This document shows positions 1-10,766 of a stretch of 64,000 nt of DNA, one piece after another. How positions within the stretch are numbered: position 1 is the first letter of the stretch; the number at the start of each line of letters is the position of its first letter. The stretch is taken from positions 2,502,587 to 2,566,586 of the forward strand of contig KZ111141.1 in the NCBI GenBank assembly GCA_002077045.2, written 5' to 3'. The position numbers and the translations under genes are program-made. Source of the stretch: Rachicladosporium sp. CCFEE 5018. Its lineage: Eukaryota > Ascomycota > Dothideomycetes > Cladosporiales > Cladosporiaceae. The notes below the pieces were generated by a model. It saw nothing but the letters and a program-made list of their open reading frames with translations. It ran no database searches and was not told where the DNA came from.

Positions 1-3
1 TCG

Positions 4-1073
4 CTAGAGCATCATCCGATAGTTCAGATCAGTCTCAGCATCCACAGAAAGCTGAGGAACTTGGGTATACCTCCCCTGCAAGATCTGCCGCGTATTCTGC
101 AATACCTGCAAATAGCTCTGCCCCGTGCCGAATTGCTTGATGCTCTCCAAGAACGCCCAACTCATAGCTCCCACATGACTCCCCGCAATCGCCGCGTCAG
201 CACTCGTCTGGTCATCCCTACAGCCGCTGTACATGAAGACGCTTCTCGGACCTTCGTCACGATACTCCTCTGCGAAGCCCTCAGCCTGGCCGAGGCCATA
301 CTGATCTTGTTCTTCTCGGTGCGTGAGAGAGCGGAAGAACGACGTAGCGCCTGCTAGGAGGTGCTGGCCTTCACGAATCGAGTTCATGCCGTAGCCGCCT
401 TGGATGAGATTCGAGGCCTCGCTCACGAGCTGGATGCCCATCTTCACGTTGCTGAGCATGGAGACGTTGCCCTCTGAGTCAGAACGGTAGACGAAAGGGA
501 GCTCGACGGCGGAGCCGGAGTGGCAGCAATCGAAGATGATGAAGAGCGAGCTGTTACGAGGCATGGCTGTGACCAGGGTGTGGTGGAGATCGCCGGAACG
601 GATTTGGCCACGCGTCTCGAAGTCTACGGGCACGATTGTGTCGTCGAGGCCTGTGCTGCGATAGTCGTCTTCGTCGTCGGGGACTTGACCGCCGTGGCCA
701 GAGTAGTGGAGGAAATTCGTAGTGCCAGGTTCGGAAACGAGCCATTGCATTGCGGCTATGATGTTATGACCATTGGGCCAGAAGGGACCTCGAGGGTCGG
801 TCCGGCTGTCATGGCGCATAATCACTTGAGAGCGTTGGTCTGTCGGGTAGTTCATGGCCGTGAGGAATTCCTGCATGTTAGAGACGTCCTGGTGGCATCC
901 TTGAAGTGCGTGTTGGCCTACAAGTTGGGTCAGTGAGCTGGATACATGGACGGTTCAATCAGACTCAGAGACGACGTACTCCCGACATAGTTGATGCCGA
1001 TCATGAGTGATTTCCTCCGTGGTCCTCTGGGCGGTATTGCTCGCTCTTCGTACTCCTCCTCGTAGGAAGGCAT
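4..1073 (-). CDS. Type I metacaspase (caspase-like cysteine protease), copy 1
   Basis: Two exons, complement(4..917, 980..1073), give 335 aa. The intron 918-979 has a GTACGT donor and a TTGTAG acceptor. The protein has the metacaspase p20 fold, with catalytic His about residue 106 in HYSGHGGQ and catalytic Cys about 163 in FDCCHSGS. The family cleaves after Arg/Lys and acts in fungal stress responses, protein quality control and cell death. The N-terminus is short and lacks the long Pro/Gln-rich prodomain of many type I metacaspases. I chose the ATG at 1073 because sequence upstream of it differs between the two copies far more than the exon does, mostly at would-be amino-acid-changing sites, as expected for a UTR. 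An in-frame open stretch upstream leaves a longer N-terminus possible. The gene is divergent from DBF4. Confidence 0.93.
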
Positions 1074-1968
1074 CTTGTACTTCTGATCACCACCGTCTTC
1101 GTTACAACTTGTGAAGTGAAGATGAGCTCCAATGCACCACGTAAGAGACTGTCGCGAGGGTGGAGAGATCAGAGGGATCGGAGAGAGTGTTGTGAGTGAA
1201 GTTGGAGAGCGGATATGAATGAGGTTACGTGTCTTGGCGGGGTCGATGCATTGGCTTCAGGCAAGCAGCTGAGCACGTGAACATGCGTCAAGCTCGCGTT
1301 GAGTGATGGAGGTAGTGAGGGACTATACACATCTTCGTCAATGTAATATCACTACAGCCACTCCTGTGAATTAGCACCAGACGTCTTCGTTCCGTCTGCA
1401 CTGCGCTTCCTTGCAAAGTGCCAAGACGTGTCGTTGCTATGGCCTCGATTGTGCGATCTGTGGTGCGTGTCGCAACATGATCTGATTCAGCGTCAATAGT
1501 GAAGCGTCCCTGATTCAATCAGCGTCAGATCCTACAGGCGATTCGCCTGCCATCTCGTATGAAGGTATAATCACGTGGTGATGTTGTGGCAGGAAAGAAG
1601 AGCGGAGGTTGATGTCAGGCAGGTGGAGCCCAAGCGCCTGCATAAAGCTAGCGCGAGACTACCTCTAGCGAGGACAACAGCCTCTCGAATCTCATAACAA
1701 GACGACTCCAACCACCACCCCGACGCCCGCCCACCGCTGCTACGACAGCTCACAGCCACTCCTTGATCAGCATATACCACTCCCTAGTGGTATCAACCTG
1801 GTACTTCCGCTCCCCGGGTCGACAATGGCTTCCTTGCTGCACCACTGAGCGCGTAGCTGTCGCGTGTTCCTGCCCCACTGAGTGCGACTTCAGACCGACT
1901 GCTCACTTCGACACATCACATATGCTATGGCAGCAGCTCTTATACTGAGTCCGATCACTCAGACAGGC
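1074..1968. promoter_or_regulatory. Divergent intergenic region, metacaspase / DBF4
   Basis: This is 895 bp between two genes transcribed away from each other, so it should hold both promoters and 5' UTRs. Short open frames here are not kept in the second copy (29372-30265) in a coding manner. No RNA gene or clear binding site was recognised. Confidence 0.5.
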
Positions 1969-4104
1969 ATGGCAGCCAGACGACAGCCTCTGGCCAGCGT
2001 CCCCAATGCTGTCAATTCTCCATTCCGCAACACACAGTCAATCAATGGCAAACGCACACGTGCCCAAGCTGGACATACAGAACATGGGCATCCACCTGCA
2101 AAGAAGCAGGCTTTGGATGTGAGGGGTGGCAATGAAGAGAATGTCGATCCACGTCGGGCTGTCGTCATTCCCGCACATGACAAGCTGAGTGAGCAGTCAC
2201 TTAGGCGGACCAGCACGGCTCCTACGGCCCTTGACAGGAAGCTTGCAGCAGCTCGTGACAGGACTCCAGCGCCGACACAAAGCCAACATCAGACAGCAAA
2301 GGCTGCTCGGCCTGCTCCAGATAACACCGAGAGCATACGCCTGTGGCAGAAACATTACAAGAGACTGTTTCCCACATTCGTCTTCTACTTCGACAACATC
2401 CAGGAGGACGTGCGAGTGAAGCTCTCACGCCTCGTGCATCATCTAGGCTCGGTACGTGTTCACTGACAATAGCCACTTCGAATCATTGCTGACTGCTATT
2501 GTAGCGTGAAGAGAAGTTCTTCTCCAAAGCTGTAACACATGTTGTCACGACTCGAGCCATCCCAGCAGAGCTGGTCACCACGAGCCCTGATGATGATCAA
2601 GCTCAGTACGTCAACACTGGTACTGTCATGCAGTCTACCAGCGTCACTGCCCTGTCACAAGATCAGCGCCGAACCACGAGCCTGTTGGATGCCAATCTGC
2701 AAAGACGCACACAGACTCAGCTCGCTCCAGTGACGGGCGAGATTGATGCTCGCCGTAGCCATGCACACGTTTCTGACATCCTGATCAAGGCTCGAGAGCT
2801 TGGCATCAAGATCTGGGCCTACGAGAAGCTCAATCGTATGCTCAATACCATGTTCTCGGGAGAGCCGAGCGAGAAATTACCGAATGTCGAGGTCAAGGCA
2901 CCTGCTAGCGCTGTCAACCGCACCGTGGTAAAGCCAGCTGCTGCAGATGGCGATTTGGAACAGCTGCTTCGCAATGAGAAGATCACTGGACCTGCGGATC
3001 GTGATCCCACTGTCGCTGCACAAGACATGTGCACGTTTCGAGGCAACTTCATGTACATACATGACATGGACGAGCGGACGAAGCCTGTCATGCTTCGGGA
3101 CTATCCAAAGCCGGTAAAACAAGAGACAGGCAAATGGCCCCAATTCCGCATGACGGCAGCAGGACGCTGCCCTTTCATCGAAGATCCCTCGCATGTTAAG
3201 AGGCTGCACCAGCAGGATCTTCGAGAACAAGAAGCACAACGAGCTCAGCAAGACATCATCAGCACCAGACGCACTCGAGGCACGCCGACCTTAGATGCAC
3301 AACCACTCGCGGAACGACAGGGCAACCTTAGGCGCTCACCTCGCAAGGCTGCTCAGGCAGACGACCTTGCAAAGCCACTCGGCCCGCCACAGATGATCCC
3401 TGCCAAGCGATCGTTCGATGCAGGAGACGAGCCTCCACTTTTCGGTAGCGCCCAGGTGAAGCATCGCGGCCTGCCTCGAACCATACGCGGCGAGCCTGTG
3501 GCGTCCGGCATGCAGCACTCGAACATCACGTCCGCCATTCGCTCACAAGCTGTCTCTTCGAACATCTCGTCGACGGCTCCTGGGCTCACTCGCCGGATCA
3601 CTGACAGCAAAGAGGTCACTGCAATGAGACGCAAGGTACTTGAGCGAGGCGCGAGTGTCAACTCGAATGTCAGCGTGCCATCATCGTACATGAATGATAT
3701 GCGCGCCGCTATCAACGATGATCCACCACCTCCGCCTCGCGCTGCCAAGCGACGCGCACAGGAGACACTCCTCGGTGTCGTGCATGAAGACGAAGCCATG
3801 GACCGTATGCCCTCCAAAGTACGCAAGACCGCTCCAAAGAGGAAGGTGGAGAAGGAAGCGAAGCCAGGGTACTGTGAGAACTGCCGTGACAAGTTCGAAG
3901 ACTTTGATGAGGTGAGTTCGAGTTCCGATGATCTTGCGTTGTAATACATATACTGACTATTGACAGCACATCCTCACACGCAAGCACCGCAAGTTTGCCA
4001 TGACGACAGAGAATTGGAAGGAGCTTGATGCCCTGCTCGTACAGCTTGGGCGGAAACACAAAGATCCCTGTACCGTGGCCAGAGCACCACACGAGACACA
4101 ATGA
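1969..4104 (+). CDS. dbf4: DBF4-type regulatory subunit of Cdc7 kinase, copy 1
   Basis: Three exons, join(1969..2451, 2505..3911, 3967..4104), give 675 aa. Dbf4 binds and activates Cdc7, which phosphorylates MCM helicase to fire replication origins. Residues about 130-200 form the BRCT-like motif N (RLFPTFVFYFDNI, then KAVTHVVTT across the first intron). The C-terminus holds the DBF4-type zinc finger, with C618, C621, H631 and H637 (CENCRDKF, HILTRKH). The last intron falls inside the finger. The middle is disordered, basic and Pro-rich, as usual for fungal Dbf4 (nimO in Aspergillus). The start at MAARRQPLASVPN fits fungal orthologs better than the in-frame ATGs at 1882 and 1927. The introns are 53 and 55 bp with GTACGT and GTGAGT donors. 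Confidence 0.92.
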
Positions 4105-4667
4105 GATATCTCGACACTACGGAAACGGCATTACTATCTTGGCGAGCATCTTGTAGCATCTTGTCGGTTGGGTGGAGTAATGATTGTGTTCACTGCATTG
4201 CGACATCCCAGGGGAACTTGCTGGTTTGCAGGCGGGACGAAGGACTTGCTTTGGTGAAGTAAAGCCTAGCCGGCCATGTCGGCAGCGGCATCAAGCATTT
4301 CAGCGACGAGGTATGCTTATGAGCATTTGCACGAGTATTGTTGTACGTTCATAGTGTTTCGTAGCTTAGTGGCGGTCAGTCGGAGACGATCGACTTCCCA
4401 CAGCAGTCTTCCTCATGTGCGCTCTCTCCAACAGTGCCATGATTTAGCAGCAGCAGATTTCATGTTGAACCAGCTGAAGGTCCCCATCTTGACCCTTGTT
4501 GTACATGTACTTCTTGTCTTGCAACGCCACCTCATTCACAACTTCGACGTCGACCTCGAACCTCGCGAACATACATGTACATGTTTCGTCTGTCATACCG
4601 TACATAAACCTAACCAACCGATGCCTGCTTCCATTCCCCGGGTCATCACCCATACGTAGCTCGCACG
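4105..4667. promoter_or_regulatory. Intergenic region, DBF4 3' end to ATG12 start
   Basis: This is 563 bp and probably holds the DBF4 terminator and the ATG12 promoter or leader. An open frame of about 127 codons at 4276-4659 is present in both copies, but it resembles no family and ends just before the ATG12 start, so I treat it as leader sequence. A perfect 12-bp palindrome lies at 4573-4584. Confidence 0.45.
4573..4584. promoter_or_regulatory. 12-bp palindrome ACATGTACATGT upstream of ATG12
   Basis: The sequence is identical to its reverse complement and lies 84 bp before the ATG12 start codon. It is preserved in the second copy at 32870-32881. A related TACATGTAC occurs near 4502. It may be a binding site for a dimeric factor. 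No factor is assigned. Confidence 0.3.
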
Positions 4668-5234
4668 ATGGCCTCTACATCCCCATCGCCCTCACCGCAC
4701 CCCTCCGACACCGAAGCGTCAACGCTCCCGCTCCCTCTCTCGGCATCAGTCCTGCTCGAAAATCTTCCCAAACCCACGGCAGCTGCGCTCGCCACTGCTG
4801 GAGCGTTGCCGCAGGCCAAAGGTGCACAACGTCCTCCCAGCTCCCTGCCAAACCTACTAACATCTACCATAGTTACCATCAAACTTACCGCCCTACCTGG
4901 CGCACCAGAGTTAAAGTCACCGAGATTCAAGTGCAGTAGCAGCAACACGTTTTCCACCATCGTGACTTTTGTGAGGAAGAAACTCGGGGTCAAGGTGGGA
5001 GAGAGTGTGTTCTGTTATGTGAATTCTACGTTTGCGCCTGGGCTTGATGAGGGGGTTGGGGGGTTGTGGGCTGTAAGTGCTGCTTCCCTCTGTCGATTGC
5101 TTGGGGGACTGGAGAGAGGATGGAAAGAAGTAGGGGATGGGATGGGATGAGGATTGGGCTGACGGATTGTGTAGTGCTTCAAGACTGGGGAGGAGCTCGT
5201 GGTTAGCTATGGGGTTACGCCTGCTTTTGGGTGA
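4668..5234 (+). CDS. atg12: Autophagy ubiquitin-like protein Atg12, copy 1
   Basis: Two exons, join(4668..5072, 5175..5234), give 154 aa. Atg12 is conjugated through its C-terminal Gly to Atg5 by Atg7 and Atg10. The Atg12-Atg5-Atg16 complex then acts as the E3 for Atg8 lipidation on the phagophore. The N-terminal half is a Ser/Pro-rich extension. The ubiquitin-like fold starts about residue 65 (VTIKLTALPGAPEL). It ends with the diagnostic GLWACFKTGEELVVSYG..PAFG, with the terminal Gly exposed without processing, as in other Atg12 proteins. The intron splits this C-terminal signature. The gene is convergent with panB 138 bp downstream. Confidence 0.95.
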
Positions 5235-5372
5235 AGCTACGCACTCAGACGTCGACGAATGTAGAAGGTGCTGCCACTAATAGTACAAGGCTCTTCCGAC
5301 ATGATGAAGGAGTCACGAGCCTACTCACGAAACCGACGATAGGAGAGCCTCGGTGCAGAGCAAAATTGAGCA

Positions 5373-6491
5373 CTACTGCTTCTCATCACTACCGACAGTC
5401 CTCGACATATCATCGACCACTTTCTCGAACTCCGCGAACTCCTCCTTGGGCATAGGGTACGTATGCTCATCGGCAGGATAGCTTCCGCCCTTGACCTCTT
5501 CCCGATACGCCGCGATGGCCCTTGTCGTCTCCCCCCAGACATCCCCAAAGCGCTTCACGAACTTCGGCAGAAATCTACCCGGCGGATAATTGCCTATCAT
5601 GTCAACTTGCACCAGTACCTGCCCCGAGCAGCCCGCTCCAGCTCCGATGCCGATAGTTGGGATCCTTAGCTTCTTGGTCACCAAGGCAGCAACTTCAGCC
5701 GGCACAGCCTCCAGCACAACGCCCCACGCACCAGCTTCCTGGACTGCCAGCGCGTCTCGCAGCACCTTTATAGCGCCCGCTACACTCTTCCCCTGCACCC
5801 TGAAACCTCCCAGCGCACTGGATCGTTGTGGCGTCAACCCAACATGCGCCAGCACCGGAATGCCCGCCCTCGTAACCCCTCGAATCTGCTCCACGACGTC
5901 CAGTCCACCCTCAAGCTTCACACCATGCACACCACCTTCCTTCACCATCCGAATTGCGCTCTCAGTCGCCTGCCTAGCATCCAGCTCGTAAGTTCCCATC
6001 GGCAAATCGCCGACCACGAACGCCGTCTGCGCTCCTCGCATAACAGAGCGACAGTGCAGGAGCATGTCCTCGAGAGTCACGGAGTTTGTATTGGGCAGGC
6101 CCAGAGCGACCATGGCGAGGGAATCGCCGACAAGGATGACTTCCATGCCGCTTGTGTCGGCTGCATGGGCGGAGGGGAAATCGTGAGCCGTGAGCATTGT
6201 TATGGGATCGTGGCGACGGTGCATGGCTTGCAGGGTAGGGAGGGTGATCTTCTTGCGGGTTGTTGTTGACGGGCCGAGGGGGGAGTGGGAGGATGCTCGG
6301 CTTGGCGTGCTAGCGCCATGGTGGACTGCTTGAGTGGGTAGGGTAGGTCTTGCTGAGCAGCTCAGACTAGGCAGCACTGATGTAGGACCGCCCGGCGACT
6401 TCCTGGCCAGGCGAAAGGCATTATTCACGGCACGCGACATGTTCGCGTCTCGCCTCTCCCCCTTGGGCTTGTCGGCGATATTGATGGGCAA
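5373..6491 (-). CDS. panB: Ketopantoate hydroxymethyltransferase (PanB), copy 1
   Basis: A single exon of 372 aa. It converts 3-methyl-2-oxobutanoate plus 5,10-methylene-THF to ketopantoate, the first committed step of pantothenate/CoA synthesis. The (beta/alpha)8 barrel begins about residue 83 (KKITLPTLQAMH). Family signatures include MLTAHDFPSAHAAD, VGDSLAMVALG, VKLEGG, VLAHVGLTPQ, IPTIGIGAGAGCSGQVLV and the PGRFLPKFVK tail. The N-terminal 80 residues are rich in Arg, Ser and Ala and look like a mitochondrial targeting sequence. An internal ATG at 6440 (MSRAVNNAFRLARKS) would be an equally good or better presequence start. The gene is intact with no intron. Confidence 0.95.
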   Translation of the reverse strand: MPINIADKPKGERRDANMSRAVNNAFRLARKSPGGPTSVLPSLSCSARPTLPTQAVHHGASTPSRASSHSPLGPSTTTRKKITLPTLQAMHRRHDPITMLTAHDFPSAHAADTSGMEVILVGDSLAMVALGLPNTNSVTLEDMLLHCRSVMRGAQTAFVVGDLPMGTYELDARQATESAIRMVKEGGVHGVKLEGGLDVVEQIRGVTRAGIPVLAHVGLTPQRSSALGGFRVQGKSVAGAIKVLRDALAVQEAGAWGVVLEAVPAEVAALVTKKLRIPTIGIGAGAGCSGQVLVQVDMIGNYPPGRFLPKFVKRFGDVWGETTRAIAAYREEVKGGSYPADEHTYPMPKEEFAEFEKVVDDMSRTVGSDEKQ

Positions 6492-7648
6492 TGATGCTGT
6501 TGCAGACTCGACGCTGCTGATGATGGCTCCGAGTATGACTCCATCGTGTCAGCTGAAAAGTGGGCGAAGGGAGAAACGGTGACAGCGACTGTGAAGAGTT
6601 CTACATGTGTACGTCTGAGGCTGCGACGTGAGGGATTCGGTCATCCCTCGGTTGTCGGCTTGCCCGGTTTGGACCCTGCTGGAGCTTGCGCCGTGGGAGA
6701 TGCTAAGGTAAGATGTAGTCGGCGGGACTGCCACCGGACTGCTTGCGATCAAGTGCACCCTTAATATCAAGGCTCTTTCACCTACCTCCTACATGATATC
6801 TGAAGTCAGGTAGACATGAGGTCAGCCTTCATGGACCACATCTGAGTGAACAATGGCATGGCTTGGCACCACTGACAGGATGGTGGGGCAAGTGCGACTG
6901 CCGGACATCAAGGTGCTTCCTTTGGCTACCACGCGTATCATCTAATCAACAAGACGTACATGTAACACACTAGTGTGAAGACCTGGGTGATCGCAGGAAC
7001 CCAGAGCTTGAGAGCGTGTAGATGGCATTGTGGGATGTGGTAGACCTTATCGTCGCTCACAACCCCACCACGTGAGGCATCCCGCGGCTCCGGCTTCCGA
7101 GGGCTTTGTGAGCTGGCTGCGTGACTACATCGCTCGTGCTCGTGATCTGCCTGCCTATGGTCCTGACCTTTGCCTGTGCTATCCTCTGATACCGATCTCA
7201 ATACCTGCCTTCGAATCACTCCCGGATCTGACCAACATACTACACCTGCCGTCCGAAGTACCTGCCTTCCTATCGCCAACAGCCTGCTGTCACGATCCCG
7301 CCTGTCGCCCTCGTACGCTTTATCTCTGGGTCCGACTATCCTCGTGAAAGAACGCCTGGTCCGTACACTCACGGCATTCACCGCTGCACGATCCAAGCCG
7401 CGGTCGTAAACGGTCGTCACTCCGATTCAAGATCTACGATCCGCATCGGACAGGCCAGACAAAGACCCACGAAGTCATCTAGGCACCCAAGAAGCGCAAA
7501 GGAAGGCTATTGCATCTGCCCTAAGCTCCTCTTGCTCGTGAGTTACTGTTATCCACTGCCACAGCACACGGCAGGACACATCTTCCTCCTGGTGAACAGC
7601 AAGGACTATCGCGCCAAGCCGGCGGACCACAAGTAGATCAGGCACAAG
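6492..7648. promoter_or_regulatory. Divergent intergenic region, panB / UBC8
   Basis: This is 1,157 bp between divergently transcribed genes. Compared with 34784-35932, the part next to panB aligns, but the middle aligns only in short islands, so this is one of the fastest-diverging parts of the duplicated block. No RNA gene or convincing ORF was seen. Confidence 0.45.
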
Positions 7649-8360
7649 ATGTCGAGTCCCAAGCGGCGGATCGAGACGGACGTCATGAAGATGCTCATGA
7701 GCGACTACGAAGTCACACTGGTGAACGACAACATGCAAGAGTTCTACGTACGGTTCAAGGGGCCTGAAGAGAGTGCGTCTCCGTTCCTTGATCACAGCAG
7801 TGTCACACTCCCAGGCACCATGCGTTTACTGACTACAACGATAGCACCCTTCCATGGCGGCCTCTGGAAGATCCACGTCGAGCTCCCCGATCAATACCCC
7901 TACAAGTCGCCTTCCATCGGCTTCGTGAACCGCATCTTCCACCCCAACATTGACGAGCTCTCAGGATCAGTGTGCTTAGATGTGATCAACCAGACGTGGA
8001 GTCCGATGTACGATATGGTGAACATCTTTGAGGTGTTCTTGCCGCAGCTGCTGCGGTATCCGAATCCGACGGATCCGCTGAATGGCGAGGCGGCGGCATT
8101 GATGATGAGGGATAGTAGGGGGTATGAGGCGAAAGTGAAGGGTGAGTTGATCTGTCTATTGGAGAGCTGGAACGGAACAAAGGGCTCTTGGAACCGGTGC
8201 TGACCTGTAATTGCTGGCAGAATACGTGACCAAATACGCCTCGAAAGAGCAAGCCGACGAAGCCGGACACGAGACAGACGACAGCGACGAGATGAGCAGT
8301 GTAGGGAGCTACAACGACGATGATGAAGACGATGAGCCGGCGGGTACGATGGAGGTCTAG
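7649..8360 (+). CDS. ubc8: E2 ubiquitin-conjugating enzyme, Ubc8/UBE2H type, copy 1
   Basis: Three exons, join(7649..7772, 7845..8141, 8221..8360), give 186 aa. The N-terminus SSPKRRIETDVMKMLMSD is diagnostic of Ubc8/UBE2H. The active-site Cys is residue 85 (GSVCLDVINQTWSP), the same position as in yeast Ubc8. The tail is acidic (DDSDEMSS...DDDEDDEP), as in the family. Ubc8 is the E2 of the GID/CTLH ligase that degrades gluconeogenic enzymes when glucose returns. Phases join exactly: intron 1 gives the conserved GPEETPF and intron 2 gives KVKEYVTKYA. Confidence 0.95.
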
Positions 8361-8904
8361 AGGACACGGTACTCGAACATAGTATGGAGGCTTATCTACA
8401 TGATTCCCTGCAGGCACACGAGCAGACGATCTGGCGTAGCAGGAAACATTTGGCTTGGGAATCAGGTATGCATTGGACAACGGAGGGGAAGGACTTGGGT
8501 GGTATGGAGGCGTTGAATCGGGGGAGATCCACACTTTGCTATCCTGCCTACATATGGAGCACTTCAACACCTACAATCTATCATGCTCTCGTTCCTGTTG
8601 ATTCCGTCCCTACACGCCGGCTCGTCGTCCCGTCTCTCCAGTCATAGTAATCATGCTTATGCACCTCTACTGTACTCCACTCCCACTGCTATCACCGCTG
8701 CCAAAGCGCGTGCGAACAGGACCCACCAGGTCATCTACCCCTCTGATAAGCTACTCCCCATGACTCGATCTACCAAGGCCACGGCACGCTATCGCGACTC
8801 GTCAAACTGCATTAGCGGGTCCGGCATTTCGAACTGTGACGCCTGAGCTCACGGAAAGAGCTGGGGATCTGCCTGCAATTGTGCCGCTTTTATGGGAGGT
8901 TTGA

Positions 8905-8924
8905 TTGACGACGCTGATCGTCAA
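8905..8924. promoter_or_regulatory. Inverted repeat TTGACGA-N6-TCGTCAA
   Basis: A perfect 7-bp inverted repeat around a 6-base spacer. Each arm contains the TGACG half-site typical of bZIP (CRE-like) factors. The element and its surroundings are kept in the second copy near 37163-37182. It lies far upstream of the kinase gene and about 550 bp after UBC8. Its function is inferred only. Confidence 0.3.
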
Positions 8925-9772
8925 AGCGGGTGTGCGTGGGGGTCGGATGTGAGGTGGCAATATTGTAATCACAAAAAATGGTATGTACTGTAGCAGAGTG
9001 TTACCACTCACGTCGACATATCATTACAGCGGCTGCACGACAGCGGAGAGGTCGAGCATCGCATGTGGCTTCCTGCTCGAGCAAGAGGCTCACTGTTCTG
9101 GAAGAACTTTGACAGCGCACGAAATTCGGACGGAGAGATGGGAATCAGGTGGTGGACGCTGATTCGCCTGTCGTCTGTCGACCGACTCCGCTCTCGTGCT
9201 TGTGCCACGTGGTTCAGAGGGTTTGCTGTGGGTACGACGTGGGCCGGACCCATTCGGTCTGCGAAAGTGAGAAATATGAGTGCATGTAAGCAGTGCAGGA
9301 GGTGCGAGATGCATGTCAGATGCCTTCACTGCAAGTCACCGCTTCCAGATAGCCCGACGAGGCTGCCTGTCGGCGACGCGTCGATGATACAGGACGTACG
9401 GCATCGCATGCGGCGGGTCTGCGCATGTCCGGCAGATGAGCGCACGTTGTCAAACCTTCGCTGTTACCACGTTGCACCGCGTGGCTCTCGAGATACTGGT
9501 AACGCGGTTGCGGAAGTTGGTCCAAGGCGCGCACTACGAATGAGCTGATGCTTCATCCGGTATGCCGATCGTTCGGCTTCGGATATGGAGTGGGTGAGTT
9601 GAAGATCAGTGGCGAACGGGCCAATGGCTGTCGGAGATCATCAATGAATTACACTATCCGAGGCACTCCAGGCACTGTACCAGCAGCGAGTGACCAACAA
9701 ATCTGAAGTCACTACCAGTAGTGGTGAGACACGAATTAAGTGCAGTACTTCAACGTCTGCACCTCGCAGCGT

Positions 9773-10138
9773 GGTGCCTCACTCATACATCGCCTTACAG
9801 TAGTCCCTGTGCGATGCCGAAGAGATGCCACCCGCCCAGCACACCCCCAACGTGATCAGCACGCTCCGGCCATGACATTGCACGCACGTTTGTGGAGCCC
9901 GCAGAGCCCGCCCCCAAGACTTTCTTCCCACATGCGAGTAACGCCGCCGATCACACTGGACGCATCGCATAGGCGCATCGCCCGGAGACGAAAGCATCTT
10001 CTGTAATTCGTTACCGAGAGCACCTGCGTCAAACGATAGTACGATTAGCTTGATGATCTCGTCTCGTCTCGTCTCGTGATGCCTTCAATCCCCACTACTT
10101 GTTGACCGCCTACCCTCCGCTCTCCGCCCCATATATCG
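9773..10138. other. Near-invariant non-coding block, copy 1
   Basis: These 366 bp match 38043-38403 with one substitution (C/A in CGCTCCGGCC) and one extra CTCGT unit, whereas the sequence on both sides differs at roughly one base in twelve or more. On the minus strand it contains an open frame (9779-9997, 72 aa) with two CVQC motifs, and the single substitution is silent in that frame (Arg CGG/CGT). It may be a conserved promoter element, a short gene-conversion tract or an unrecognised small gene. Confidence 0.5.
10058..10077. repeat. CTCGT x4 microsatellite
   Basis: Four tandem CTCGT units. The second copy has three, at 38328-38342. This is the only length difference in an otherwise invariant block. 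Confidence 0.9.
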
Positions 10139-10766
10139 TTGTCGTCTGGTCATTAACCCCTCTTCTGCCTCCGTCGTCACCATTGATCTCCCACCTCTTG
10201 GCCGTGCACCTCCCACTACCGTTCTCCACCCTGCTACAATAGACTTCAGCCTCATTCGTTCCACCGAGCTTCTTCATACTTTGCACGTTCTCTCGCTCGG
10301 CGTCGCTTTCAAGAAGACGTCTACACTCCAAGGATACTCCTGGTTCCATCTCTGAAACACTTACTGCTCTGCCGGGTTTGGCTTGCATTAATCTGGTCGG
10401 ACATTAAGAAGCTTTTCTTGGACGATCGTGCGTAGAGGTTTCGAGCCGGGTTACCGGAGCGGGTTTGCGGACAGCATTTCACTTCTGCATCTGTCTGCTG
10501 CAATTGCTGTTGTGTGAAAACTGGAGCATCGCGATTGGGAGTTTGCCACTATTGGGAATCTGAACGGCATTGTCGGGACAAGGGTGACTGGATTGCTGTG
10601 CGCCGCAGAGGAAGACACCACGTATAGGGATCAACACCGTACTGCGACATGATGAGTGCGGAATAGTCAACGACACCAAAGACGAATTCGCGGGTGCTGG
10701 AGACGATATTGCTGCCGGTGGACGACGCCTTCCCTTTGACAGCGCACCTGCGCTTCTACACATACA

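Larger units (their letters stand above)
8361..10766. promoter_or_regulatory. Long intergenic region upstream of YANK-type kinase gene
   Basis: This is 2.4 kb without a supported protein gene. Stretches 8581-8960 and 9773-10138 are unusually well preserved in the second copy, while flanks such as 9550-9770 and 10139-10330 are more diverged. Open frames up to 161 codons (9063-9548) exist but have no family resemblance, and their predicted proteins change freely between copies. The most likely content is the UBC8 terminator plus a long kinase promoter and leader. An undetected non-coding RNA is possible. Confidence 0.45.

Noticed and set aside
1882..1968. Longer N-terminus for DBF4 from ATG at 1882
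   Set aside because: The protein from 1969 begins like fungal Dbf4. The extension has no such match and contains several changes in copy 2.
4276..4659. 127-codon open frame between DBF4 and ATG12
   Set aside because: It has no family resemblance and lies in the ATG12 leader. Its presence in both copies follows from DNA similarity alone.
9063..9548. 161-codon plus-strand frame in the kinase upstream region
   Set aside because: The Arg/Cys-rich product looks like translated non-coding DNA, and in copy 2 the frame is shorter with many changed residues.
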